Assembly (NCBI RefSeq): GCF_030435805.1 | Contig: NC_081303.1 | Coordinates: 75,677,910-75,741,909 of the forward strand | Length of the DNA stretch: 64,000 nucleotides | Direction of reading: 5' to 3' | From: Mustela lutreola | Lineage: Eukaryota > Chordata > Mammalia > Carnivora > Mustelidae | In this document: one piece after another, positions 9,401-18,899 of the stretch | Numbering within the stretch: position 1 is the first letter of the stretch | Layout of the letters: every line of letters starts with the position of its first letter | Notes under the pieces: generated by a model | Databases searched by the model: none | What the model was told of the DNA's origin: nothing | Seen by the model: the letters and a program-made list of their open reading frames with translations, nothing else | Position numbers and translations under genes: made by a program

Positions 9401-12397
9401 CTGCTGCGAAGAGAGCCTGATGTGGGGCTTGATCCCAGGACCATGAGATCACGACCTGAGCTGAAGGTGGACGCTTCACCTGCTGAGCCACCCAAGCGCC
9501 CCCATTTGTTACTATTTTCTTTTTCTTTTTTTAAGATTTTGCTAATTTATTTGACAGAGACAGACACAGCGAGAGAGGGAACACAAGCAGGGGTGTAGGA
9601 GAGGGAGAAGTAGGCTTCCTGCTGAGCAGGGAGCCCGACATGGGTCTCCATCCCAGGACCTGACATGGGATCCCGGGATCGTGACCTGAGCCGAAGGCAG
9701 ACGCTTAACGACTGAGCCACCCAGGTGCCCCTGTTTTATTTTTAATTTTTTAATTTTTTTGGCACCCCTGTTTTAAAACGATTTTTTTTTTTTAAGATTT
9801 ATTTATTTATTTATTTGTCATAGAGAGAGAAGCGAGAGCAAACACAGGCAGACAGAGTGGCAGGCAGAGGCAGAGGGAGAAGCAGGCTCCCCACCAAGCA
9901 AGGAGCCCGATGTGGGACTCGATCCCAGGATGCTGGGATCATGACCTGAGCCGAAGGCAGCTGCTTAACCAACTGAGCCACCCAGGCGTCTCGGCACCCC
10001 TGTTTTATTTTTTTTTTAATTTTTTTAATTTTTATTTTTTATTTATTTATTTTTTTAAAGATTTTATTTATTTATGTGTCAGAGAGAGAGAGCAAGCACA
10101 GGCAGACAGAGTGGCAGGCATAGTCAGAGGGAGAAGCAGGCTCCCTGCAGAGCAAGGAGCCTGATGCGGGACTCGATCCCAGGACACTGGGATTATGACC
10201 TGAGCCGAAGGCAGCTGCTCAACCAACTGAGCCACCCAGGCGTCCTGGCACCCCTGTTTTAAACGGGATCTTTCTTACACTTTCTGACTGGTTAATATTC
10301 ATACCCCTAAAAAGCACTGGGTTTGTGTGTTAATATTGTAATCAGATGCTTTATCATTTCTTTTTTTTTTTTTTTTTTAAGATTTTACTTATTTGACAGA
10401 GAGAGAGAGAGATCACAAGTAGGCAGAGAGGCAGGCAGAGAGAGAGAAGGGAGGAAGCAGGCTCCCTGCAGAGCAGAGAGCCCGACATGGGGCTCGATCC
10501 CAGAATCCTGGGATCATGACCTGAGCCAAAGGCAGAGGCTTTAACCCACTGAGCCACCCAGGCGCCCCCACTTTATCATTTCTAATAGTTTTTTGGGGGA
10601 AGAAATACAGAGGAGTGGATAAGAGCATAAGCTTTGAGTCAGAAAATCTAGGTACAAATGCAGATTCTAGCTTATTATCCCTGGTCATTTACTCTTTCTG
10701 AGCCTGAATTTCTTATCTGTGAAATAGACACGTAATAACATCTCCCTTGTTGGACTGGCTTTGCATTTAGTAAGTATTTATTGAGCACCTACTGTGCCCT
10801 GTGCTGACACTGTGCTAGGCTTTGGGTTACAGTGGCCAACTGGCATCTGCTATGTGCCAGACATTCTCCCCGGCCCTGGGCTTCCAGTGGTGACCAAAGT
10901 GGACAAGATCCCCGTCATTCCAGCACAGTGTGGAGTTAAATGGAGTAAGGCCTGTCCTGTGTGTAGAACAGGCCTTGGAATAGTCAGCACTGCTCAGTGC
11001 TCACAGTTGCCACGATGGTAGTCATTATGCTCTTGGTTTTTCCAAGCTCTGCAATTACATACTTGCTGATATAGTAAGAGGTGAGTTTGGCTCTTCTTTC
11101 CTCATACTTAATGCCTTTTCTTTCTTTCTCTTGATTAATTGTATGTTTCCCCTCCTCCCAATATAATGTTAAACTGGGCATCTTTGCCTTCCATGGACAA
11201 TTCTTACAGTGTTTTGCAGTTAAGCATGATTGGGGGAGTGCCTGGGGGGCTCAGTCGGTGAAGCCCCTGCTTTCTCAAGTCATGATCCTGGGGTCGGGCT
11301 CTCTGCTCAGTGGGGAGCCTCCTTCCCCCAGTCTCTGTGCCCACCTCTCTTCCTACTTGTGATCTCTCTCTCTCTCTGCCAAATAAATAAATAAAATCTT
11401 TAAAGAAAAAAAGCGATTGTGGCTTTTACAAAGGTCTTGCTTAGCTTTTCTCTGAATTAGCTTTAGTTTTGTGCCTTCTGTGGATCTGGCGGTCTTCTCT
11501 GCCTTCGAGCAAATGTTGATCGAAATACTGAGCTTTGGGCTCTGCCTGCGGCACTTTCTCCAGTGTGACACCGATCTGTTGTTCCACAGACTGTGTCTTG
11601 GTTGTGATTGTTTATCTAGTAACAGATCCTTTGATCCGGGGTCCAGTATACAGTATCCTTTGATTTCACAGGCCTGTCCTGACAGACTTCGTCGAGGACA
11701 AAACCAGATACTCCACGTCTTTGCCATTCCTCTGATCAAACAGGTTAATAACCAAACCGGAAACAAAAACGAGTTGACGTTGGGCTTATGCAGATGCGCA
11801 ACTTAGGGCTGTGAACTTCTCTAGCTTTCTGGGAAGGAGGAAGTTCTGAGAAGGCTCTGAGGATGGCCAGAGTGGATCCCTGCCCCAGGGCTCGCTGGGT
11901 GCCGTTGAGCAAATGGCAGGTGCGATGGTGTGCTGGGTCCACCTCACCTGTGGGCATCTCTTCCCAGCTCTGCATTCGGGGACGCCCGTGTGTGCTTCAC
12001 AATCAGCCGTGGTGGGACTATTTACATGGTGGCCAACACTACAAGCCAGGTCCCCTACTTCCTTCGGGGGCCGCCACCCTAGGAGCCCGACAGGTGTGGA
12101 GAGGCTGTGAAGACCTGACACCATGGCCCTGCTGTCCCCGGGCCACAGTGGGGCAGCTCCTGTGTGATGAGAACGGAAGTCAGCAGCTCTTTTCTCTCTC
12201 CCTGCCCGAGAACCCTCACTTCTAACCCCAGCCCTTCTGTTGTGTCTCCTCAGGACGTGGGCTCCTTAGATGAGAAGATGAAGAGCTTGGATGTGAATCA
12301 GGACTCTGAGCTCAAGTTCCACGAGTACTGGAGACTGATAGGGGAGCTGGCCAAGGAGATCCGGAGGGAGAGGGCCCTGGAGACTCACAAGAAGTAA
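5375..12397 (+). CDS. S100A13: S100A13, EF-hand protein of non-classical secretion
   Basis: Coding exons 5375-5527 (51 codons) and 12254-12397 (47 codons plus stop) give 98 residues, the standard length. The first starts MAAEPLTELEAAIETVVTTF and ends QQLPHLLK before GTAGGT; the second opens after CTCAG with DVGSLDEKMKSLDVNQDSEL, carrying the canonical loop DVNQDSELKFHE. The exon acceptor is TCTACAG|AGTCCTG, seven bases ahead of the ATG. S100A13 binds calcium and copper and takes part in the stress-induced export of FGF1 and IL-1alpha (family knowledge). The C-terminal tail ends RRERALETHKK, less basic than the lysine-rich human tail (from memory). The 6.7-kb intron is unusually long for the cluster because of many SINE insertions. 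S100A13 lies head to head with S100A1. Confidence 0.97.
6196..6390 (-). mobile_element. CAN-SINE
   Basis: Antisense tRNA-Lys-derived carnivore SINE in the S100A13 intron. It is flanked by an imperfect target-site duplication (ggatacggatttttta at 6181, ggatatggatttctt at 6391). A 28-base A-run follows at about 6406. Confidence 0.9.
6749..6952 (-). mobile_element. CAN-SINE
   Basis: Full antisense copy with head ending in the ccacccaggcgcccc motif and a T-run (antisense poly-A). The target-site duplication tgctttactgttttt is seen at 6734 and 6953. Confidence 0.95.
6960..8400. other. Intron stretch with unassigned old repeat
   Basis: No exon is recognised. Around 7545-7605 an AT-rich piece resembles an antisense carnivore LINE-1 tail (gattgagtatagttgataca). 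Around 8280-8420 the sequence resembles an old L2/MIR-type element in antisense. Neither was assigned with certainty. Confidence 0.35.
8563..8670 (+). mobile_element. CAN-SINE, old truncated copy
   Basis: The tRNA-related head (gggcctggggtggctcggtc, then a B-box-like gagtttgagccccat) is followed directly by an A-rich tail. It lacks the CT-rich region of young copies, so it is an older or shorter subfamily. Confidence 0.75.
8696..8893 (-). mobile_element. CAN-SINE
   Basis: Antisense full-length copy ending ccacccaggcgcccc, inserted right next to the tail of the older plus-strand copy to its left. Confidence 0.92.
8929..9126 (+). mobile_element. CAN-SINE, young full-length copy
   Basis: Sense copy from ggggcgcctgggtggctc through the CT-rich region, aataaataaa and an A-rich tail. 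A perfect 18-base target-site duplication flanks it (aagaaaatcctgtaggta at 8911-8928 and 9127-9144), marking a recent insertion. Confidence 0.97.
9288..9502 (-). mobile_element. CAN-SINE
   Basis: Antisense copy, moderately diverged, with the antisense A-tail at 9288-9312 and head ending ccacccaagcgcccc. Confidence 0.9.
9517..9731 (-). mobile_element. CAN-SINE
   Basis: Antisense copy immediately following the previous one with only 14 bases between them; it carries an internal duplication-like ggacctgacatgggatcccggg segment. Confidence 0.88.
9781..9992 (-). mobile_element. CAN-SINE (first of a stacked pair)
   Basis: Antisense copy. The 15-base sequence ggcacccctgtttta lies before it (9761-9775), after it (9993-10007), and again after the next copy (10247-10261). 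Confidence 0.9.
10008..10246 (-). mobile_element. CAN-SINE (second of a stacked pair)
   Basis: Antisense copy of the same subfamily as the one at 9781 (shared cacaggcagacagagtggca), bounded by the same 15-base repeat on both sides. Confidence 0.9.
10362..10570 (-). mobile_element. CAN-SINE
   Basis: Antisense full copy with perfect target-site duplication ctttatcatttct (10349-10361 and 10571-10583). Confidence 0.95.
10590..10760 (+). repeat. MIR SINE remnant
   Basis: Follows the MIR consensus order in sense: gagcataagctttgagtcag, then a pyrimidine block, then gagcctgaatttcttatctg and gtgaaatag. Ancient and diverged. Confidence 0.7.
10760..10930 (+). repeat. L2-like LINE 3' end
   Basis: Carries the L2-type tail phrases tattgagcacctactgtgcc, gtgctaggctttgggttac and gtgaccaaagtggacaagat. 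Ancient mammalian element; family named from memory. Confidence 0.55.
11232..11410 (+). mobile_element. CAN-SINE, diverged
   Basis: Sense copy with altered head (gagtgcctggggggctcagt), a shortened body and aaataaataaataaaatctt tail; short imperfect flanking repeat aagcatgattg / aagcgattgtg. Confidence 0.85.
11415..12240. other. S100A13 intron, 3' part
   Basis: No young repeat or exon was recognised between the last SINE and the exon-3 acceptor at 12254. The open frames seen here on both strands are short and overlapping. Confidence 0.4.
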
Positions 12398-12561
12398 AGC
12401 TCCTGAGCAGAATAGTGCTTGGCAGGGCCGGCAGGGCCGGCAGGGCAGAATCCCCTCCCCGCAAAAAGCCTCTTCCTTGAAATACCCTCTCCTCTTTCTG
12501 CTCTTGGGAGTAGACAGTGGGAAAGTTCTGCCCTGACCAAAGAGTGGGTCCAAAAGTTATG

Positions 12562-12744
12562 ACCTTTTGGGGCTCCTGGGTGACTCAGTTGGTGAAGCAG
12601 CTGCCTTCGGCTCAGGTCATGATCTCAGGGTCCTGGGATCGAGCCCCCCATGAGGCTCCCTGCTCAGCAGGGAGTCTGCTTCTCTCTCCCTCCACTGCTT
12701 CCCTGCTTGTGCTCTCTCTCAAATAAATAAATAAAATCTTAAAG
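12562..12744 (+). mobile_element. CAN-SINE just downstream of S100A13
   Basis: Sense copy with 10-base target-site duplication aaaagttatg (12552-12561 and 12745-12754). It begins about 165 bases after the S100A13 stop codon. Its tail (aataaataaataaaatctt) carries AATAAA in the sense of the gene, and no AATAAA or ATTAAA is seen between the stop codon and the SINE. Confidence 0.93.
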
Positions 12745-13079
12745 AAAAGTTATGCGCTCTTGAAGGACCAAGAATGTTAGTTGTCTCTGAATTCTGCAGC
12801 GGCTCACACCAGGTCTTGCATGGGGTAGTGCTCAGTAACGAAACGGTGGATGAACGAGCCTATGGAACAAGGGGACAATCTCTGGGGTGGGTGTGGTGAG
12901 TCCTGTCCTTCTGGGGCCTTCTGGGGCATGGTCTCAGTCCCACTGTTCTTATTCCTGGGCTTTGATCCTTGGGTGTTGATGAGAGCCTGGAGCTGTGCTG
13001 GGCTTGCTGTCCTCCAGGCACAGAACTGAACACTTCCCTGTGTTAAGTTAGTTAATTCTCACAGCCCTTGAAGGTACTA

Positions 13080-13240
13080 CTATTTTTTTCCACATTTTTA
13101 TTTTAATTCTAGTTAGTTAACATACAGTGTGGTCATGATCTCAGGAGCAGACCTCAGTGGTCCCTCACTTCCACACACCACCCTGGGCTCACCACCACAG
13201 GTTCCACCCTCAGGCTTGTTCCTGTCTAGGCCCCACTTCG
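13080..13240 (-). mobile_element. LINE-1 3' end fragment (carnivore type)
   Basis: Contains ttctagttagttaacataca and ccacacaccaccctgggctc, the antisense form of the carnivore LINE-1 3' untranslated tail. It is short and 5'-truncated. Confidence 0.65.
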
Positions 13241-13639
13241 CTCCGGGGAGGCGCTATTTGTAAGTCCTGTGTTAGAGATGAGGAGACACATTTCGGAGAG
13301 GCTGAGCGCACAAAGACAAGAATAGGTGGAACTGGGTTGGTGTTCCATAGCCTCTGTGATGAACGGATCCTCTCTGGGTGGGAAACATGGGAACACTAGG
13401 CCCTCCCTCCTCCCTCCCTGCATAGCAGGGGAGAGGCGGAAGAACGGACACAAGGTTCTGGTATGAAGCCTGACATGGGCTATGGCGCCCCTCTCCCCAT
13501 CCGCCTTGGCTTGAGGGGCGGACGTTTCGCGTGGCCCGCCCGCGGAGCAAGCCGAAGCAGGGCAGCCCAGTGGGTAAAGCTTTCCGGCAGCTGTCACTGC
13601 CGGTGTCTCGTGTCCCTGACTCCAGAGGAACATTTAGGC

Positions 13640-14600
13640 TGAGACAACCTCTCTTCCACACACCAAACACATCAGAAAGGGCCCTAGATTGAGACCTTCC
13701 ATCTAAGTGCCCTCAGACTGAGAGGCCCTGGAAGGACCCCAGGCTGGGACTCTTTGAGGGGTCATTTGGCTGAAGATATCCCTGAGGGGAACTCACAGGG
13801 AGCTTCCCCACACTGAGAGACCTCAGGAGGGTCCCCCAGACTGACGCTTCTCCCAGGATCCAAGTTTGAAGCGTTCTTGGGAGAAACCTCAAATTGACCC
13901 CTCAGAGGGTCCCAGATTGAGACCATCAGAGAAACACAGGATGATAGGACACTCCTGGGGGGGGCCTTCTCATGGAGACACTTCTAGAAGTATGGGGGAG
14001 CCCTAGAAGGAGAAAGGGGCTGGGAGGGGCTTGGGAGACAGGCTCCTGCCTTCAGAGTTCAGGCTTTGGGATCTGCCCCATCCTTGCCTTGACCACACTG
14101 ACTCACCTGCTCTTCTCCTTTCCCCGTCCCCATCAGGCGGGTGGGGGTGGGGTGGGGAGGAGGTGTCATTCCAGGCTTCCTGGGTGTCATCCTGGGCACT
14201 GGATTGGGGGGCAGTTTGGGAAGGCCTGGGGTTCTGAGGGAGGGAGCAGTAGGCAGCCCGACCTGTCTGGAGAGGTTGCTAATGGGCCAGGTAGCCCATC
14301 TGGGTCTCATACAGGTGGGCTGTCTGAGGGGAGCTGAATCGGGATCAGGACAACACTCCATCCGGGCCCCTCTCCCAGGCCGCCCTTCTGTGGCTCCTCG
14401 CCCCCCTCAGCTGTGGGGACTGCAGGTACGAGTGGCACCACCCAGACTGGCCCTGGTGGGAAGAGTAAGAGGGCATGTGTGTGACCTGGCAAAGTGCAGA
14501 GTGGCCCCTGGAGACTCCCATGTCCCTCATTCCCTCTGGACCACCAGCCCTGCCTCTGTCAGCCTCTGAGTCTCCTCCTTTCCTGGTTATTGACCCAAAG
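13640..14600. other. Intergenic S100A13-S100A14
   Basis: Single-copy-looking sequence without a recognised exon. From 13670 to 13950 there is a loose periodicity of phrases with agattgagacc / gactgagaggccc, which may be a decayed tandem repeat. The rest is upstream DNA of S100A14. Confidence 0.4.
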
Positions 14601-14899
14601 CCTCTCCACTTCCCTGCCCTACAATTCCTCAGGACTTTCCTCCCGCGCTTGAGCCCGCCGTGGTGCCAAGCCCCCACTCTTCCCTTCCCTTTCTCTGGCC
14701 TTTACTCTGCCTGCGGGTCTGGGGCCCGGGGCCGTCCAGGCCCAGCCCCCCAGAGTTCCCTTGGCCGCAGGGTGGGCGGAGCTCTGGCCAGTGGGGGGTG
14801 GGGCCACACTGGTTCCCCGCCCAGCCCGCGGGAACAGCGCAAACAGCGGGGGCGGTTCGGGGAGGAGGCCCCGCCCCCGCGCCCCGTCCTGCCCCCAGG

Positions 14900-14907
14900 T
14901 ATAAGAG
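14900..14907 (+). promoter_or_regulatory. S100A14: TATA-like box of S100A14
   Basis: TATAAGAG lies in a CpG-rich, GC-box-rich stretch. About 50 bases downstream is a donor, AAGCAG|GTAAGG (14959/14960), that would close a short non-coding first exon starting near 14930. Position relative to the coding exons fits S100A14. Confidence 0.65.
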
Positions 14908-14929
14908 CTGAGCTCAGGTGCACCGACGC

Positions 14930-14959
14930 CTAGCGTCTGTCCCAACGGCTCCCAAGCAG
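14930..14959 (+). other. S100A14: Candidate non-coding exon 1 of S100A14
   Basis: Bounded on the right by the consensus donor CAG|GTAAGG; the left edge is set about 25-30 bases after the TATA-like box and is approximate. The next exon starts at 15326 behind a strong pyrimidine tract and TCCAG. Confidence 0.55.
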
Positions 14960-15332
14960 GTAAGGATGCCAGGGCTTTTCGCGTAAAGGGCTGCCCTAAC
15001 CCTGTCCAAAGGGCAGTGCTCGGCTCTCCTACCCTAGCCTGCCAGGACAAGGGCTGGGAGTCAGGTCCTACAGGCCGGGTGTGTCTGTGTGCGCGCAAAG
15101 CAGAGGTGAGGGGTGGGAGAAGTGGGAGGCTTGATCTAGGGGGAGGCCCAGAGGATTCCCTCTAAATGGGTGGTCCTGGGAACTGTGACCTTAGCTCCTG
15201 CCAGGATCCTGCGCAGGGACTGGGCCTTGCGTGGAGTTGGCTCTGACCTCGTGAGTGAGGCCGGAGGCAATAGTTGAGGAAGAAATACTGAGCCCTCCCC
15301 TCCCCTCCGTCTCCCTCCTCTCCAGGCAGATC

Positions 15333-15365
15333 ATGAGCCATCGGCTTCCCCGGCGCCAGCCATAG
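15333..15365 (+). promoter_or_regulatory. Upstream open reading frame in the S100A14 leader
   Basis: In the leader part of exon 2 (exon start 15326) an ATG opens a 10-codon frame, MSHRLPRRQP, ending in TAG 39 bases before the S100A14 start codon. Its initiation context (gatcATGa) has no purine at -3 from G/A consensus beyond the A at -3 to be checked, so re-initiation or leaky scanning at the main ATG is likely. Regulatory effect is an inference. Confidence 0.45.
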
Positions 15366-15404
15366 GACGACACAGCTCTTGCCAGGACAAGCACACCGGG
15401 CACC

Positions 15405-16598
15405 ATGGGACAGTGTCGGTCAGCCAGTGCTGAGGTGGGCCCGTGCGTGCCTGGCTTTTCTGTTCTCGTGCTCCATCTTCCACCCTGAGGGTCTGCGTCC
15501 CCACTGACTTCTGCCCCTTGCCTTGGGCCCGCCTTTTACCCTAGACCTTGCCCAGAAGAGCCAGACTCTTTTTTTTTTTTTTTTAAAGATTTTATTTATT
15601 TATTTGTCAGAGAGCGCGAGCGAAAGCGAGCACAGGCAGACAGAGTGGAAGGCAGAGTCAGAGGGAGAAGCAGGCTCCCCGTGGAGCAAGGAGCCCGATG
15701 TGGGACTCGATCCCAGGACGCTGGGATCATGACCCGAGCCGAAGGCAGCTGCTTAACCAACTGAGCCACCCAGGCGTCCCAAGAGCCAGACTCTTAAGTG
15801 GTGTCCAGCACATGCGATGCTGCGTCCGCACAATGAGCCCCCCTGGGAAGAGGTGTCTGTTCCTCTCGCTAGGACTCATCCTGCGTGGGGGCCTCCGGTG
15901 ACAGGGAGGGAGCCCTGCTGGGCTCGCGGCGGAGGCCAGAGGGGGTGGGGGCTAGATGCTGGGCTCTGGAGTGGGGGCAGCTCCTGTGCCTTCCAGCTGC
16001 CTTCTGCCCCGCTGGCCTAGAGGGGCTTGGGGAGGTAGGGTGTTGTTGGGGTGAGTGGAGCTTCCCTGAGGTGGTGATGTCCCCCGCCCTCAGGATGAGC
16101 AGGAATTCAGCGACGTGGAGAGGGCCATCGAGACCCTCATCAAGAACTTCCACCAGTACTCTGTGGAGAGTGGGAAGGAGACGCTGACCCCTTCTGAACT
16201 TCAGGACCTGGTCACCCAGCAGCTGCCTCACCTCATGCCGGTACTGACGGGGCTCCGCCCCAGGCACCCCGACCCCCCCCCCCCCCCAAGGTCCTCAGGA
16301 CCCCACCCACACCGCCCCGGGGCCCCAGGCACTCCCACCCTTAGCCCCTCCCCTTGCCTGTGCCAGGTGGGCCCCGGTTTGGCTTCCCGCCCTAGGGCAG
16401 GGTGAAGCCAGGAGAGGGAGGTTCTGCCTTGCTGAGCTGCGGTCTCTTCCCTTCCCTTAGAGCAACGGTGGGCTGGAAGAGAAAATCGCCAACTTGGGCA
16501 GCTGTAACGACTCTAAACTAGAGTTTGGGACTTTCTGGGAGCTGATTGGAGAAGCAGCCAGGAGTGTGAAGCTGGAAAGCCCTGTCCGGGGCAGCTGA
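15405..16598 (+). CDS. S100A14: S100A14, EF-hand protein of epithelia
   Basis: Three coding exons, 15405-15434 (10 codons), 16094-16240 (49) and 16461-16598 (45 plus stop), give 104 residues, the human length. The split first coding exon ([10 protein letters not shown], then GAG|GTGGGC) is typical of S100A14 and separates it from most of its neighbours. The Met is in a strong context (caccATGg), and Gly2 with Cys4 would permit N-myristoylation and palmitoylation. The second EF-hand loop (region [13 protein letters not shown]) lacks several calcium ligands, as known for this protein, which binds calcium poorly. S100A14 is epithelial, interacts with RAGE and S100A16 and is linked to p53 (family knowledge). 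The Cys found in human after LMPSN is Gly here. All splice sites are GT-AG. Confidence 0.97.
15571..15780 (-). mobile_element. CAN-SINE in S100A14 intron
   Basis: Antisense full copy with a perfect 15-base target-site duplication aagagccagactctt (15556-15570 and 15781-15795). It lies between the first and second coding exons, about 310 bases before the acceptor. Confidence 0.96.
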
Positions 16599-16641
16599 GA
16601 ACCTTTCCCTGGAATTCTTGGGGGGGATGTTGGGGCCTAGA

Positions 16642-16647
16642 AATAAA
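16642..16647 (+). terminator. S100A14: Polyadenylation signal of S100A14
   Basis: AATAAA 44 bases after the stop codon gives a very short 3' UTR, followed by a GT-rich stretch (accagtatgtgattcc). Confidence 0.8.
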
Positions 16648-16649
16648 AG

Positions 16650-18180
16650 TCCTCTCTACCACCAGTATGTGATTCCCCGGTCTGCACCTGCTTCACCCCT
16701 GCAGGGCTCGAGTCCTTGGTGACCCTTCCCAGGGCTCTCCAACATTGCCAGCCCGGGAGTCCCCGCCAGAGGGAGGCTGGGGGGTGGGGGGGAGCAGGGA
16801 CGGATATGGTGAGTGCCGGAGGGATAAGGGTGGTTTAAGGGCCAGGTACTTTAGTTGGGGGGAAGGGCAGAGAGGAGGTGGGCTACTGGAAATGATTTGA
16901 AGAAGGGGCCTGGGAATGGGGCAGGATATTTGGTGCTAAAAAGGGTCTCTGGGAACCTACTCTTCCTAATCCCCACCCCAAATGGTAGTTGTGTCCAGGG
17001 CTCCACCTTCCCGCCTCCAGCTCTGGCCCAGCCTCCTCCCTGGCCTCTTTCCTTGGGTGACGCCTCTGTCCTTGGGCGAGGGTCGGTCGGGGAAGAGAGC
17101 AGGGGAGGGAGAGGACCAACTGGGTGCTTGGGCATTTAAAGAATGATGGTTGTTTTGTATCATTCGATTAATAAAAAATGGAAAAAAAGTGAAAGATGTT
17201 GTCTTGACATCCACCCCTCACCTGGGACAGTAGGCGGTTTGGGGGGTGGCAGAGTCCTGGGTGGCAGTGGGATGCGTGGGGCTGCGGTGGTTGCAGTGGG
17301 AGTGAGTGGGACTTGCTTTTCCCATGGATTTGGCTTGAGGATGGTTACCAGGCCCCAAAGCTGGGGACTAGGTTGTCTCTGAAGGATAGGCTTCTCTTCA
17401 CCAAGGGGCTGGTCCCCTGACAGGAGAGGGGGCCACAAGTGCTCACCCGGGAAGTTAGGAACCCAGGTGTGCTGGAGCCTGGCTGACTGGCAGCAAGAGA
17501 AAGGCGGGGCTGAGAAACAGGCCAAGCAGCCCGAACTCCCCCAGCTCTGCAGTCCATTATCTTTGGAGCTCGGGGCATGCTCCCAGAGCTCAGTTTCCTC
17601 ATCTATAAAATGGGGTCTGCTTGTGGCTCACAAATCTGTTGGGAGGATAATGGACACGTCACATAAAGTCTTCAGTGGAGAGCCTGACGCAGAGCAGGTG
17701 CCCAGAGCTGAGGTCACTCCTGGCCAATTCCCTTGTGTGTTCTGGGGAAGGGGTGGCCCCTTCTCCTGCTGCACAGGGCAGGTCCTGGGAATGAGTGTCA
17801 GCTCCTGGAGGTCGCAACTGGAGTCGGAAGACCAGGGGCTCCAGGGCCGCTTCTGATTGGGGCCACAGAAATCAGGCATTGCTCCTGAAACCCTAACAGC
17901 AAGGAAGTTTCTGGGGCTGGCCAGACTGGCCTGGAAAGCAGCCCGAACTTGTCTGTTGGGGGACCCTGAAACTGGGCTCCCAGTGACCCCTGTGATCTGG
18001 GCAGGTGACGGCCCTTTCCTTCCTTCCTCCACCGACTAGATTCTTTCCGCTCCAGCGCTGCAGGGTGGGGAGGGTGCGCTTGTGCGGGGTGCCGGCTTCC
18101 ACCGCTCCCTTTGGGGTGGGGTGGGGGGGGTGCTAAAAAAGGTGTGTATCCCTTTAACAAGGGCCCAACCCCAGGGCTAA
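16650..18180. other. Intergenic S100A14-S100A16
   Basis: Mostly unique GC-rich DNA. A MIR-like remnant in sense lies at about 17585-17705 (cagtttcctcatctataaaa). No exon is recognised. Confidence 0.45.
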
Positions 18181-18199
18181 GTCAAGAGGGAGCTCAGTG

Positions 18200-18366
18200 A
18201 CTACCTCCCCACCGAGCCAGCTCAGACAGGCTGGAGGGAGTGGGACAGATTCTGGGAGCGAGGCGGGGAGGAGTCCTGGCCGGCTGAGCGGGGGGGAGAG
18301 CCGCTTGGCAGTGCCAGAGCCCAGGCCCCAGAGCCCTGCGGGAGAGGAGGCAGTCCGAGGAGGCAG
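18200..18366 (+). other. S100A16: Candidate non-coding exon 1 of S100A16
   Basis: A purine-rich stretch ends in a strong donor, GAGGCAG|GTGAGC (18366/18367), 4.1 kb before the coding exon. Upstream lie GC-rich boxes and ctaaaaaaggtg. The assignment rests on position and the donor only; the left edge is a guess. Confidence 0.35.
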
Positions 18367-18899
18367 GTGAGCACCCCCAGCCCGTCCTGGGAGGCCTGGG
18401 GCTGCTGGAGAGGCCGGGCAAACGTTTGGGGCCAGGGGAAGGGGCAGTGAAGGGAGCCTGGGGAGAAGCCCTGCCAGGCACTGACTGGATGATTCGGTTA
18501 ATCGTTAATTTTCCCACAGGCTGGTGTGGTAATGGAGACTTCTGGTGGGGCTGGGGGCCAGAGAGGGCTTCAGAGGCGTGGATGGGGTGGGGAGATCCCC
18601 TCCACAACCCGGAGGCTGACGGGGCTCTTCTCCAGGGCCCGGGCCTCAAGGCAGAGTGCTTCCGAGCTTTGTCACAGCGGCTCCGACCCTCCCTCGACCT
18701 AAAAAGGACAAATGCGGATTGGTGGGGGTTGGGAGGTGGTCCGACCTGGACACAGGCCTCACCAGGCCCTGGGAGCTGTGTCCTGGGAGAGGTGATGCGG
18801 TCCAGGAGGCACCAGGAAGGCCCCAGTGAGAGCCAGCGAGCCTGGGAGAGGAGGGAGGCACTGAGGTGGCTTGTTTCCACCTCAGGACCCAGGCAGGTC

